This document shows positions 34,400-46,496 of a DNA stretch of 64,000 nt, piece by piece. Positions within the stretch are counted from its first letter, which is position 1. Every line of letters starts with the position of its first letter. The stretch spans positions 186,001-250,000 of the forward strand of contig BJKQ01000010.1 in NCBI GenBank assembly GCA_006538405.1, in the 5' to 3' direction. The stretch is from Hansfordia pulvinata. Lineage: Eukaryota > Ascomycota > Sordariomycetes > Xylariales. Below the pieces are notes generated by a model that made no database searches, had not been told where the DNA came from, and was given only the letters and a program-made list of their open reading frames with translations. A program made the position numbers and the translations under genes.

Positions 34400-37000
34400 C
34401 GGTACGAGTACTGGTAAGCGGCTGTTTTCCGCTCCGGCGACCGTTCGCCTTGTTCCCGAGGACTACCTACCCTACGAGTACGATTACCCGTACTTCCGTG
34501 CACACGGCGCGGCGTCATGGAGGCGGGCACGCGGGCAAGCATGGCAGGACCCTGAAAGGCCCCGTTGCCGCGTCAGATCGTCGGTGTTGGCCCGGCCTAA
34601 TCAAGCGGCTAGGCAGTAGCCGAGCCAGGCCGAACCTATCGACCGCCGGCTCCAGTCGATTTCACGACGGACAAGTCGCTCAGGCGGTATCGCGAGCCCT
34701 GACTAGCGTACCCGGCAACCCTCCCCGGTGCCGCCGGGCACGCCCGGCGTGGAAGCGTGCGCATTCTCGGGGTCCGCCTTGAACCCAGAGTGCCAGAGAG
34801 CAGAGGCGGGCACACCAGGCATCAACCAGTACGGATACATCCAGGACCGACGACGCAAGAACCCAAGGTATGCCAGGGTGCCGTTGGTGCCAGGCACACC
34901 ATGGGCTCCTACGGCGGCACGGCGGGTGAGAGAAGTGCGCTCGCTCTTTGTGTCGTGTATTGTTTTTCTCCCTCCCGAGTGCCATTCATTACCGGGCTGG
35001 GCACTGAGCGGGCCACCTCGGGTCATCGACGAGGGAATTCCCTCGCGGATCAAATGCACAGCCCTGTCGCGCAAACGGCGCCGTCGGCGGTGGACGGAAG
35101 CCCGAGAGGTGTCGCAGATGGAACCCCACTTCTGCTCTTGAGACAGACGGAGACAGTTCCGTTGCCCAACGAATGCCCTCAGAACTCGTGAGGACAATGT
35201 GGACTGTGTCACGTGCGTGAGCTTCCTTTCGACCGACACCCCGTAACCCCAAGGCTGACCCACGATGCGCGGCGGAGCTACGGAGCCTCGAGAGATCTAG
35301 AGCAGCGGCGCGGCTGCGCGTACGGCCAGTTGACACACAATTGCCCGAGTCGCCAGGGCCTCGGCGGGCTGGTGGTGGAGTCGGGGGTGGGCTCGGCCGG
35401 CGCCGCTGCCGACCCTTCTTGAAGACAGTCGCGTGCCTCGGTCACGGGGATTGTGCTGTTCGCCCTGGCTGGCGTTCGAGGCGGCGCGCGCAGGGAAGCA
35501 CCCACGCACCGCACCGCAGACAGATCGGCATTGTTCACTAATAATGATACCCCCCCAGTACGGGCACGAGCACTCGTAGGAGCAGGCCGTGCAGGCATCG
35601 GCGGCACGGCGGCCAGGGCGGCGACGTCTCAGCAGGGTCGCGGCCCGGCGATCTGCAGATCATCATTGACGAGTGAGATCATGCTTGGCCACCCTTTACT
35701 CGTAGAATCTTCTCGAGGGGGCCACTGGGGCTTTCAGGGTCCCACGGGTCCTACGAGTACGGGTCCCTCTGTGCGCGCCGCCGCTGCGATCTGCGCCTCT
35801 TCCTGCCCGCACGAGCAGGTCATGATGCCGTCTGTCAGGGACCTGCATGCCGCATGTTGATCACCAGGGCGCAGTGACGGGGATTTTGGCTCTTTTTTGC
35901 TTTTTCCATCCCCTCCTCCCTGGGTCTCCCACTCTCCCAATCCTCTTTTGGGCGTTTTTGGTCGTGGCCCTCCGATCCACTCTGGAGCCTGGCACACCTA
36001 AGTTCCTTTCCCTGTTACGACTTGTGTATTTTCAGGGTCCAGAATGACATGCCATGCCATGCCGTGCAGTGCACGCGTGCACGTCAGATTCCAGGAAGAT
36101 GATGAGTGAGTGGCTGTCACTTCCCCAGCCAGGCCGTGCAGATAGATGCCCGAAGCATCCACGCGTTCATAGGACGGCATTCATTTGCCCCTCACGCTCC
36201 ACGTGCTGCCTCCTCCGCCCCAGTTACGGAGAGGTATGAATCTGTCCGTCAGTCAAGTCCGAACCTGGGCGGTGGGCCAACCCCTCCTCAACGCGGGATC
36301 CCATCGGCACACTGGATCGCCTCAGGGGCCGGCCGCTCGAGTCGTCGACGGGTCTTTTGCCACCTGGTGGTCCACGGCCAGAGAGAGGTTTTAGCCAGGA
36401 ACCGGGGCTGCGAGCGTGGCGTCTGCCCGTCGAAGGCCCCTTGCGGCCAACAGACAAGACAAGGCAGGCTGATGACGGCCCATCTGGACTCGTCGCAGAG
36501 CCGGGCTTCGCCTCCTCTTGCGCGGTGCGGTGCGGTGAGGTGGCGTCGCGCGAGCCCCATTTGCCGTTTCGTCTATTCTCGTTCGGCCGTCCCGCGCTTG
36601 TCGCACTCCTTGCCGGCTTGTTTGCGTACGAGTACGGATACCACTCGTACCATACTCCGCAAAGAGAGGGGAGGCGGTGACCGTGTCCCCGTCCTCTCTG
36701 GTTTGTCTCTGTAGACCACCGGCGCCAGCAGAGCCCCGACGCCGCAACAGGCGCAGACCACCGACGCGAGAGGGGAAGGGCCACAGGAGGGTCCGCCTGC
36801 AAGAAAGGGCCGCCACTGCTTGGGTGACTCGCAGGCCCGCCCGGTGGACCAATGACCCTGGTGGGGGGGGGGGGTTTCTCGCTGGAGCCGTCTGCGTCTG
36901 CGTTTGGCCACCTGACCACTGTTCTGCCCTTTCCCTCTTGCTGGGTCCGCCCTCTCTCCCGGCGCCTGCGAGGCCAGGGCCCGGAGAGGCTCTACTCGTA
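34400..37000. repeat. Second cluster of TACGAGTA/TACTCGTA motifs
   Basis: Copies at about 34402, 34473, 35698, 35750, 36626 and 36993 lie in sequence without a gene. Confidence 0.65.
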
Positions 37001-38334
37001 ATGGGAGAAGAAAGGGAAAAGGGGGGACGCAGACTGACTTGGGAGACGAGAGAAGAGGGGAGGGGCCAAAGGGACATGTCATCAGTGCCAGTAGCGATCC
37101 CTCCCCTCGCTCGCAAGACGCTCCGGATCCGCGTCCCTCCCGCGCGGGGGACCCGGGGGCACCTGGAACCCAACCCGGTGGCCTTTCTTCCCTGGCTCGG
37201 GCAGCGGACAGGACGCCAGCCCCTCGATCCAGCGACTTGGAACCTGTGGTCTGTGTGCGCGACTGTTGATGTGGCGCGCGCGACTGCAGAAGCCTTGGTG
37301 GTGGCAGTTGCCGCCGCCGCCGCCGCCGCCGCCGCATCGGCCACGACCAGCTCGGTAAATCTCGCCCCCTCCGATGTCTGCTCGCGCTATAGAAAGCAGC
37401 AACCAGGCATCCACGTGGGAGGTTTGAGCAAGCAAGAGAGAGTGTGTGTATGCAAGGGACAGAGAGCGATGATTCGTGAGAGAGAAATGTGTCGTCAGAC
37501 TGGGCACGCTGGGCGCTTCGGTCAAGAGCGCCTTCGTGAAGGGGAGGCGGTCGGTTCGTCTTTGCTTTTCGCCCCCTCTCCCCCATCCGCAGTTCGCGCC
37601 CGCGTGCTCTTCAAGCGTGATCTGGTCCCGTCGCCGATTCGACCATGAATTCCAGATTGCCGGACGTCGTAGGTTCACTCGTTGGTGGGAATGGGGGGGC
37701 GGTACACAGAGTCTGAGAGGGAGAGTGGTGGGAGAAAAAAGAAAAAGAAAAAAGCCGCCACTTCGACGTGGAAAAGTGCGACCGGTCCGCCATGCCCACC
37801 GACCGCTCGACGGCGCGTCGTCGCCTGTAAATAGAACAGACCAAAACTCTGATTTCTCAGAGGGGGTTGGGTTTGGAGAGAGAGGGAAAGGGGGTCGATG
37901 ACGCGCTGGCGGGCAACCCGTGCTGTGACCGACGACGAGGGCTGCCTGGTGTCGACGACGAGCCGCTCATGGGGTTGTCGTTTACTACGTGTCTCCAACG
38001 AGAGCGCGCCTCGCCTCGCGCGACTCTTTTGTCCGCACGAATCATCGTTGGACGCGTCGGCGTTCGCCCTGCCTCCTGTTCTGACATGGACAGGGTTGCG
38101 GTCAAGCGCGTCCGACGGTCCGTTACCGTTGCCAGTGACACTGAGCGGGACACGAAGAATCATAACTCGCCCTGCCTTCAGGTCACTTTCCTATTTCTCA
38201 GAATGAATGGGAGGGGAAGAGGCTCTCAGAAAAGCCAGCTGTTGTTATTTGCCCCCAGTCTCTCGCATCGTCTGGCTGGCCTTCCCCGGGCACCTTGCAC
38301 AGATCGATACAGCGCCCCCTCGGCGCGAGCGGGT

Positions 38335-39695
38335 TCAGGCCATGTGTGTCCGGGGCCGGGCAAGACGACGCCGCCAATCTCGACGTCGACCTTTTCGCCG
38401 TAGAAGCACAGGCAGCCCGCCACGAGGGCGCACTCGGGCGTCGTCGCGTCGTAGCACCAGACAAGATCGCGCAGCACCGTTTCCCCCCCTTGTTCCTCCT
38501 CCTCCTCCTCCTCCTCCTCCTCCTCCTCCTCCTCCTCCTCCTCCTCCTCCTCCTTTTCTGCTGCTGCTGCTCCTCCTCCTCCTTGCCTTCCGCTCTTGCT
38601 CCGCGTGATCACCACGTCAAAGTATCGGGCCTCGCCTTTGTACGGGCACCTCGTCCGCGTGGCGCTGCGGCGCAGCCGGACACCCACGCCGCCGACGCTG
38701 CCGCCGTCATCGTCACCGTCGCCGTCACCGCAACCGTCCAGGCGGCGCTGCAGCACCGCCGTGGCGGGCATGTAGTAGCGGGCGGGCAGCCCGGTCTCGT
38801 AGAGGTGGAAGCAGCCGCCGGGGGCGCGGGCGAGCTCGATGTGCTTCCTCCCTTGCTTGCCATGTCGAGAACCACCACCGCCACCACCACCGGACGACGA
38901 CGTCAACGATGAAGATGAAAATGACGACGTCCCTTCCCCTAGAGGCCAGGGAAGCAGCACGCGGGCCGGCCGCGACGAGAAGAGCACGTCGACGCGCTTG
39001 AACGGGTCGCGCGGGTGCACCGAGACGGGCGAGTCCTCCTCGAGCCAGCGCAGGCCCGCTATGCCGGCGTCGACGCGGACCATGCCTCTCAGGGGCGCCA
39101 GGTTGTTGTCGACGCCGCCGCTCCGCCGCCGCCCTCGGGCCCCTTTCCCATCACCTTCGTCGTCGTCGTCATCACCACCACCACCTCCGCAGCAAGCCCC
39201 CTCGCCCCTCCTCCCCGGGGACGCAGCAGCAGTGACGGCCGCCAGGTCGTCGGCGAACGCAATGACGCGGCTCCCGCAGCCGCGCCGCCCGTGCCGCAGC
39301 GTCAATATCTCAAAGCCCTCGCCCTCGCACTCGCCCTCGCCCTCGCCCAACCTTGTGCTGCTGCTCGCACCACCGTCGCCCCCGGAAGCAGAAGCCCTCA
39401 GTAGTACCCCATCGGCAAACGAGCCGCGCGGGAGGTAGTAGTACGGGTAGGCCGGCTTCTCCCAGACGAAGAGCGGGGCGGTCGAGTCCGCGATAATGGT
39501 GGCCGCTCCCCTCCCCGCCGCTGACGACTCGGCGTCGTCGTCGTCGTCGTCGTCGTCGACGATGCGCACCCGCCTGGGCGCCGCGTCGAGGGTGCGGGCG
39601 GGGCCCCCGCGGCGCAGGAGGGCGCGGGCGAAGGCGGCCAGCCCCGCGGCGGGCGGCGGGAGGTCCGAGGGCGCGGTGGCGTGCGGGTTTGGCAT
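38335..39695 (-). CDS. DUF427 protein (two DUF427 units), 3' end probably shifted by one missing base
   Basis: A cytosolic-looking protein of a widespread family of unknown biochemical function. Starting at 39695, unit 1 covers about residues 60-250 (FVWEKPAYPYYYLPR, later VRVDAGIAGLRWLEED and HPRDPFKRVDVL). Unit 2 covers about residues 285-450 (HIELARAPGGCFHLYETG, PARYYMP, RCPYKGEARYFDVVI, LVWCYDATTPECALVAG, FYGEKVDVEI). Two disordered inserts interrupt them: Asp/Gly-rich at about 170-200 and about 20 consecutive Glu encoded by a GAG run (38495-38553). As written the frame runs on to 38226 with an unrelated Arg-rich tail. One extra base in the GGG at 38358-38360 would give an Arg-Pro-x-Thr-His end and a stop at 38335, as family members end. 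That correction is inferred. Confidence 0.87.
38495..38553 (-). repeat. (GAG)n trinucleotide run encoding poly-Glu
   Basis: CTC repeats on the plus strand, in frame in the DUF427 gene, encode about 20 consecutive glutamates between the two halves of the second unit. Confidence 0.9.
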
Positions 39696-41107
39696 TTCCT
39701 TCTTCTTCTTCTTCTTCTCCTTCTTCCTCTTCTACCTTCTCTTCTCCTCTCCGTATGTCCCTCTTGGCTGGCAGCCGCCTGGAGTGGTTGTGCTCGAGTA
39801 GTGTTGCCGCGTAACCGTGTCGCGGTGGTGAAGCCTGTGATCTGAAGAGGGGTTGTGGCAGTGATGATGGCCAGGTAGTTCTGATCAAGGCCGACAGATA
39901 GAGCCGCCAGAAGCGAGCTGTACGTCCCTTGAAGACCTCCAGCAGTATCTTAGGTAGGTAGGTATCCCCTTGTCCGCAGCGATCTGCCCGGGCACTCTCG
40001 GGCAAGGAAGGGCCCCCCCTCCTTGTCTGCCCCCCCCCCGCTCCAGCCAGGCCGACCAACAGGCTCGAGTTTGTAAGCATCATGGAACGAGCCCTGAAGG
40101 CCGACACCCGCTCTCCTCTCCGCAGAAGGCACCTGCGGGGAAACCCCCCTCCCCCCCAAGGTAAGTAACCTGGCTGGCTTGCAAGCCCCTTCGCAAGCAG
40201 CCCGCGCCGTGTGTCCCACACTCCGAGAGACATGTGTGCGGGCCTGCGAGCCACAACGGGGCGCGCCCAGCCTTGCATTGCATATGCGAACTTCTGCCCC
40301 GGCGGCGAATCAGCTCCAGCGCGGGCACGGGCGAAAGGCCATGCGCAAAAGCACGAGCAGGGATCGCGCAGAGTGGCACATGTGATGCTGATGCTGCTGC
40401 TGCTGCTGCTGCTGCTACCGTGTCTCGTACGCGCCCGGTTCCCGCTGTGCGCTCCGGCAGGTGGTCATAAGTCAGGGCGCGGCTCATCGTTGCGTTGCGC
40501 TGCGTTGCGTCAACGACACCATGGCCGGCCGGTGTGAACAGAGCTGGGTTCCATTCAGGCATAGACACTCAAGGGCATGCAAGTCAGGAGAAGAGGGAAG
40601 AAGGAGGAAAAGGCCTTCGCCAGCCGTCTATTGAATGCGTCTTCGTGTGCTCGGCTCCGCCGTCTAGCCTGGCAACTCTAGGTCTATGTATGTAGTGCCT
40701 TGATGGGGGGTATCTCTCTCTCTCTCTCTCTGTCCGAAACAATGATTTGAAGCGCCAGGAATCCCGAACGCCTCAGCCCCAAGTCAACATGTCCGCCCGT
40801 GTCTTTGCCGTCAGATTCGCCTGGGCGACCGGTGTGTGTCAACCCTACGAGTGTCAGGTGGGCATGGCGTGCCTTGCATGGGCCCCAACTCGGTGTGTGC
40901 ACACCTAATTACCAGTCCTAAACTCCGAAACTCCCGCCCTTCTGGCTGCCGTAGTGGTTGCTCGTGTAGCCGCCATCACTCGCCCAGGTCGATCAGCCCG
41001 TCCTCCGTCTCTTCAGAGATCCACTGGGCGCCACGCAGCTGTGCCCGGGCGCTCGCCAGGTCGTTGCTGCTGTCTTCGAATCTTGTTTCTCGTGTCAACA
41101 CATGGTC
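39696..41107. other. Intergenic region, DUF427 promoter to phosphatase 3' end
   Basis: Contains CT-rich and TTC-repeat sequence just upstream of the DUF427 start (39696-39735), a C run near 40030-40039, a CTG run near 40394-40415 and a CT run at about 40711-40730. No gene recognised. Confidence 0.5.
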
Positions 41108-43119
41108 TCACTCGTCATCATCAACAGCAACAAAGGGATCGTGGTCAACCTCCAACCTCTTAGCGGCAGGCTCCTCAGGAGTCACGTCCTCAGCTATGCC
41201 GTACTTGTCCATGTAGCGCTTGCGCAGCACCTGGTAGATGAAGACAAACTGTGCCTCGGCCTGGACCATCATCCTCCGCTGCTGCCGGAGCGTGTTGACC
41301 GTCTGGTAGACGGGGTCCTCGCGGTCGGCGTGGGCCCCTGCCCCGGGGGCCTCGAACGCGCCCGAGTCGACCTCGCGCATCAGGTGCTCGAGGGCTATGA
41401 AGGTGCCGCTGCGCCCGACGCCCGCGGAGCAATGGACGATGCGGGGGTTGTCTTGGCTGGCGTTGAGGTGGCGCGACAGCTGCATCAGCTCAAAGAAGCT
41501 GTCGATGTCTTGCAGCGCGGGGACGCCAAAGTCGGGCCACCGGCAGTACAGCAGGTGCCACACCGTCATGTCCTCGTCGCGCCCCTCGACGCGCAGCGTG
41601 AGCTTGCGCACCTGGATTGCCCGTCGGCCTTGTCTTGGACTTCGTCGCAGGTCAGGCGCGCGACAAATCCGTCGCCAAACTCGTCGTCCTGCCCGATCTG
41701 CAGCGGCTCGTCGTCCGGGGTGCGGGGGAAGTACGGGTAGCACTTCTCCATGCCCGACTCGTGCGTCTCGGTCAGCATGACCACGACGGCCGGGCTCTGG
41801 AGCTGCTCAGCGACCATGCGCCAGGCGTGGTCGGTAGTGCCGGCCTTGGGCCCCTGCATGGCAATGTAGCGCAGGTCGGGGCGGTCGGGATCGGCAGGCT
41901 CGGCCGGCGCGCTGAGGACGACGGGCGAGGCGTTGATGTAGTCGAGGTGACCGTCGGGGACCTGCAGGTGGACGCGGTTGTTGGCCCACGGCTGGATGTT
42001 GAAGTAGCGGTCGAGCGCCTTGCTGTCGCTCGGGGCCATGCCCAGCTTGGCCCATTGAAAGTCGGGCGACGGGTTCGTGGCGCCCTGCGCCAGGCGGAAC
42101 CGCTCGGCATCCTGCAGCCGCTCGAACTTGTCGCTGATGTCTGTGGGGGTGGTAAGTAAGTAAGCAAGCGGCGCGGCCCGAGGGTGTCGGCAACGTAGGA
42201 GCAGAGCAGTGGGGGAGGGGGGGGGGCAAGACAAACCTGTGTGAGACTGGGCGAGGAAGGGAGGGATGGTAGGCGCGCCCGGGTCGGCCATTACGGGGAC
42301 AGCGGCGGTGTCTTTGACGTTGTGGGCTGGGGGCGGGGTGCTCAGGCCGGGCTCGACCAGGCCATCCGGGCTGGCAACGGCAGGCGGATGCTGGACAGGC
42401 AGCGACGCCGGCGTGGGAGACCTCTGGCGCTTATTTGAGTGGCGGGTGAAGTGGGCGGCGAGGCTGTGGAAGGGGGATCTGGGCGTCGTGTGGTGGGCGC
42501 CGTGGCTAGAGGCAGCGGCCGAGGCAGAAGCCGGAGGAGTCGGGGCAGCTGGGGAGCGAGCAGAGGCAGAGGCGGGCGTGCGGGACGCTGGGGAGATGGC
42601 GGCGGCGGCTGCGGCTGCGGCGGCGGCGGCGAGAGCAGAGGCAGTATTTATCGAGAGAGGCGGAGGCGGGAGGTGGCCAGCAGCAGCGCTATTCGGGGTG
42701 ACTTTGGCGGAAGGCGTATTGCTCCTAGTGGGCGTAGCGCAAGACGGCGCGGCGGTAGGAGGCGGAGCCGGGCTTGCTGAAAGAGGAGACGAGGCAGCAG
42801 AGGCAAGGCCGGCGTGAGTCGCGGAGGCGGTAGGGCTGTTGTGGGAGGTACGAGTATGCGCAGAGGCGGGCGAGGTCGTGTGCTGCTGCTGCGTCGTGGC
42901 CGTGGTATTGGCGGCGGCGGAGGAGATAGAGTGTGTGGTGCTGCCGTCGCCGTTGTCGGTGGGCAGCAGCGGTGATGTGACGATGCATAATGGGGCCGAG
43001 GTCGCTGCTGCGGGTGAGACGGGCATCTTGCCGGCCTTTTTGGACCGCCGCAGACGCGACGACAGGCTGTGCATGGTTGCAGCGACCGTGACGGGGGCAG
43101 ACGCAGAGGGCCGTGCCAT
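41108..43119 (-). CDS. Protein tyrosine phosphatase (Pyp1/PTP1 type), frame broken by one missing base
   Basis: Classical cysteine-dependent tyrosine phosphatase; fungal relatives dephosphorylate stress MAP kinases. Exon 1 (43119-42237) encodes about 290 residues of low complexity (Ser, Thr, Pro, a poly-Ala tract at about 42600-42640). A 96-bp intron (GTTTGT..CAG, 42236-42141) stays open in frame but is bounded by good splice sites. Exon 2 (42140-41108) has the catalytic domain: DISDKFERLQ, the NRVHLQV phosphotyrosine-loop region, YINAS, EKCYPYFP, WPDFGVP (WPD loop), the P-loop HCSAGVGRSG, and the Q-loop region QQRRMMVQ. The frame breaks in a CCC run (41620-41622, plus strand) between the EKCYPYFP region and the WPD loop. 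One extra base gives about 638 residues with all catalytic residues. The start is chosen at 43119; Met at 43074 is an alternative. The open frame further upstream is Arg-rich and probably leader. Confidence 0.92.
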
Positions 43120-46100
43120 CAACCTCGGGGGCACGGGGAGCAGGGCGGTTTCCTTGCCGCACGCCTCGCGACGGGAAGCGGGCTTTGCTTTGCTTTGCCT
43201 GGCTGGTCGATGTCCGCCTTGTCTCGTTCGTCGGCTACAACCACAGCCCCTCCTGGACTGGCGGCCTGCGAGCCTGGGTCGCACAAACCAGACAGTCTCA
43301 CGAGCCCGAGGATGGCCCGGTCGGCGCACCGCCCACGGCAAGGCACGAGTAGAGCAGAGTCGGCCGGCCGGCCGCGAGCGCAGGAGCCTTGGCGAACACA
43401 AGAGACCGACAACGAGGGCCAGTCAGGGCGATGCCGATGCGCGGACACGACAGAACGGGGGGCCCAGGGTGGGGAGGCGGGACCGGGGCTTGACTGGTCG
43501 CCCCCCTAAAGAGAGAGAAGAGAAGAGAAGAAAGGGGTGCGTGTCGCGTGGGAGACAGGGTTTCTGGGGTTTCGGTTTCTGCGAGGCAGTCGTGGTGATG
43601 GTGGTGATTGGGCGGGCAGGTGGATGGGTGTGGGCATGGGAGGGGAGCGCGTGAAAGCGAGGCCCCAGATCTGTCTGTCTGACTGGACAGAGCAGAGACG
43701 TCCAACGGAGAGACGGGCGACGAATCACTGAACGGCTGACTGGCTGGCTGACAGACCAGGTTGCTCGGCTGGCTTGCTGACTTTCCGTGGCCGTCCGTGA
43801 CCGTCGAGGGGCGGCGAATAGGAAGTAGAAGAGCAAAGAGGAAGAGGGCGAAGAAGCGACAAGGCGTCCTCGGAAACGGCAACACCGAATACCTAAGCGA
43901 CTGGCGACTGGGTGCCACACCAGACACAAGATAAGACGCAGGAGCGGCCTGCTTCGTCGTCGGTCCTACCCTGAGCTCCTAACAATAATAAGATGGTGTG
44001 TTATACCGGCCAGACCCGTCTTGTCTCCAGCCGTTCGCCTTGGAGCCGTCCCTGCAGAAGTACGTGGATAGGTAGGTACCCGTACCTCAGGTAGGTATGG
44101 AGCGGCCCGGAGCCGGAGGGACAATACAAATGATCTGACGTATGTCTCGAAAGTGGAAAATGACAGGCGATCGCGGGGTGTCGAGTCCAGCCTTTGCCCT
44201 GCCCTGCCCTGCCTTTACGAGGACTTGCTGCTGCAAACCCGTGCCGCGGCCGGGGGTGTAATGAATACCTACCCTCGTAGGTGGGTAGGTTCCGGCACTC
44301 CGGTAGGAAGCGATCGCAGAGATTATTTGCAGATGACGGTCCAGGGTCGCCGTTCTCCCAAGTGGCTTCCAGATGGCGCCGTTGGTGTGCAAGAAGCCGG
44401 GATTCCTGTCTGTATTGAATTGCGCGTACTCGTACGAATATGGCCGAGATGGGGACCCGGTCTTGAGCGGTCGGGTTCCCACAACCCACGCGGGCGTATT
44501 CCGCCAGCCCTAGGCCAAGTGAAGTGAGGTGGTGCCCGCCAAGTTCAAGGTCCTCCTTCTTGGGTCGCAGTTTTCGTCCGTCATTAAACGAGAGGTGGCC
44601 CAAGCTATTATTAACCCCTCGAGCCCCTGCCTCGTGCCTCCCAACCCGCTTGATTGGGAGGTTCCATTGCCGGAGGTGGCACGGTACGAGCAGGTGCAAG
44701 GAGGCGAACGTGACTCGGGTAGAATGGAACGTCTTTAAATAGCAGTGGTGTCCGTCCGGAGTATGAAAGACCTGCTCCTTTGGGGCCAGTCGGTGCCGAT
44801 CGGCCTTTGCGCGATCAGCCTCTGGGTTTTGGGTGGTAAGCCATCATGATCCACGAGTCCGGCGTACTCGTCGTACGTGCGCGTGCTGTAACCTGAAGTG
44901 TCTGTGACACGTGAATCAGACGAAGACGAGTTTGAGAGGAAATGAATGAGACTCGAGGCGATCGGTTGCTGGTTGACACTGCGAGTCCGGGTTGAGCCCG
45001 GCCGGTCAGTCAGCCAGACTGCCAGCCAATCGGTCAGCATGTCATCCCCCGAGCTTTCTTCTGCTGTCGATACCCAACCATCACTCATCTGAGAAAGACG
45101 GAGAGACGCGTACGAGTAAAGTGCTCAGCCTGTTCGCATCCCGGCTAAGGCACGGCACCTATGGCGCTAGGAAGATTCGACCAACAGCGCGTTCGTCCGA
45201 GCGAGTACGTGCTTGTTGAATGCCTGCGTCTGCATCATCATCATGAGTTCGTTACGCAACTAATCTCGCTGCTTCGGGCGTACGAATCCTGGATTGGTGT
45301 CGATCTGGGACGGAATCGTGGCCGCTGCGGTTCCATCGACATGACCTCTGCCTCCCCCCAAAACATTTCGTCTCTCGCCTTGCCCTTGCACCTTGGTCGA
45401 CATGGTTCAACGCGCGGGCGGAATTCATTGGCTGCAAATTGGCAGTGGGTGTCAGTGTGGAGGTGGGTAAACGAGTACTCGTAGAAACCCATGCTCATTT
45501 GCGTGCGTGCGTGCGTGCGTGCGTGTGTGCGTGCGTGCGTGCGTGCGTGCTACGGTTCGTGCTGGAAGCTGCGAATGTTGGTGGATGGTACTCGTAACGG
45601 CGCGTGTCTCGTTCTGGAAGCCGTCCATGTGGTGCCTGGTGCTGATCCTCATCTGCGTGAAGCCTGGCGTGGCTGGCCATCAATCTTCGGTGCATCCCCC
45701 GCAGCTCGTGGGCAACCCTGTGCGGGCTGGGGGCTGGGATCCATGTACGAGTGGCCGTCGTGGCCGTGTCGGCGCACGACAGCTGATGCTGTCATTGATC
45801 AGCAGAGTGCTTCCACAATAGGCGAATGAGTCGGGCATGAGCGTTGCAGGTGCAGCAGATCCGTTGCGCCGGAATCTGGGTGTATGTACGAGTAATGGAG
45901 AAGAGGACGGAGACGGACGAAAGCCCGCAGACTGCCACAGACCGCGACAGCCTCATCATGAGGTCCGGACTAACGAGAGCGTGGGAGTAGGAACCCACAT
46001 GTAGGTAGATACCTTGGAGACCGCACCATAAGAGGTAACATGAGGTATGTACATGTACCGAGAACGTTCAGAATGCCTAATGGAAGTTCCAGGGTGCCCG

Positions 46101-46496
46101 GTACCTAATGTGACTGCTGCACATTCGCTTGGTTGTACACACAATGTACTACGAGTCAAAGAAAACCTGGAATGGATTGACACTGGAGATGCCCACTTGC
46201 ACCTTCCGTGATGTATTTTACCTGACCTTGCATGATGTACATCCATTCTTTCTAGAATACCGCGCGGATGACAGCCACAGCATCCAGCCACCTTGGGTAT
46301 CAGCCACAGCGCCCATCCCACCTTCGATCTATCTGTCTCTACCTCGTCGCGGAGTCAACAGGTGGCCACGTCTTTCGCATGTGCTTCCTCATATTCGTAA
46401 CTCAGGCGGTATCGCTGAATGCCGCTCGGCAGGGGCATCGCGGGAAACTCGCAGTGCACGAGTGAACAATGAATACCAAGCAGAAGAGCCTAGTAT
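43120..46496. other. 3.4-kb region without a recognised gene
   Basis: Probably the phosphatase promoter and leader near 43120-44000, then noncoding DNA. TACGAGTA/TACTCGTA copies lie at about 44427, 45111, 45477, 45589 and 45889, and a (GCGT)n microsatellite at about 45501-45550. Open frames such as minus 44001-44699 carry no motif. Confidence 0.5.
45501..45550 (+). repeat. (GCGT)n microsatellite
   Basis: Tetranucleotide GTGC/GCGT repeats with one GTGTGT interruption, noncoding. Confidence 0.9.

Larger units (their letters stand above)
23692..38334. other. 14.6-kb GC-rich stretch without a recognisable gene
   Basis: I found no exon with family resemblance on either strand. The region is full of microsatellites (CA at about 26056-26090, GT at 28300-28340, GTC at 28438-28463, AGC/GGC at 28490-28528, TGA at 24006-24030), an 18-bp minisatellite, G or C runs of 12-17 bases, and two short motif families (TACGAGTA and GGTAGGTA). 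Open frames of 150-340 codons overlap on several frames at once and read as Arg/Pro/Ser-rich or dipeptide repeats, the signature of GC-rich noncoding DNA. Unrecognised lncRNAs or orphan genes are not excluded. Confidence 0.5.

Noticed and set aside
34703..35860. Collagen-like Gly-Pro fragments (GVPGTNGT on minus, FQGPTGPTSTGPS on plus)
   Set aside because: They lie on opposite strands and in different frames, are very short, and can arise from GGNCCN-rich DNA; no gene can be built.
36391..37648. Overlapping open frames over 300 codons on both strands
   Set aside because: Simultaneous long frames in several registers in simple, GC-rich sequence; no motif on any of them.
44001..44699. 232-codon open frame on the minus strand
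   Set aside because: No domain, includes repeated motif translations, and is not supported by splice signals.
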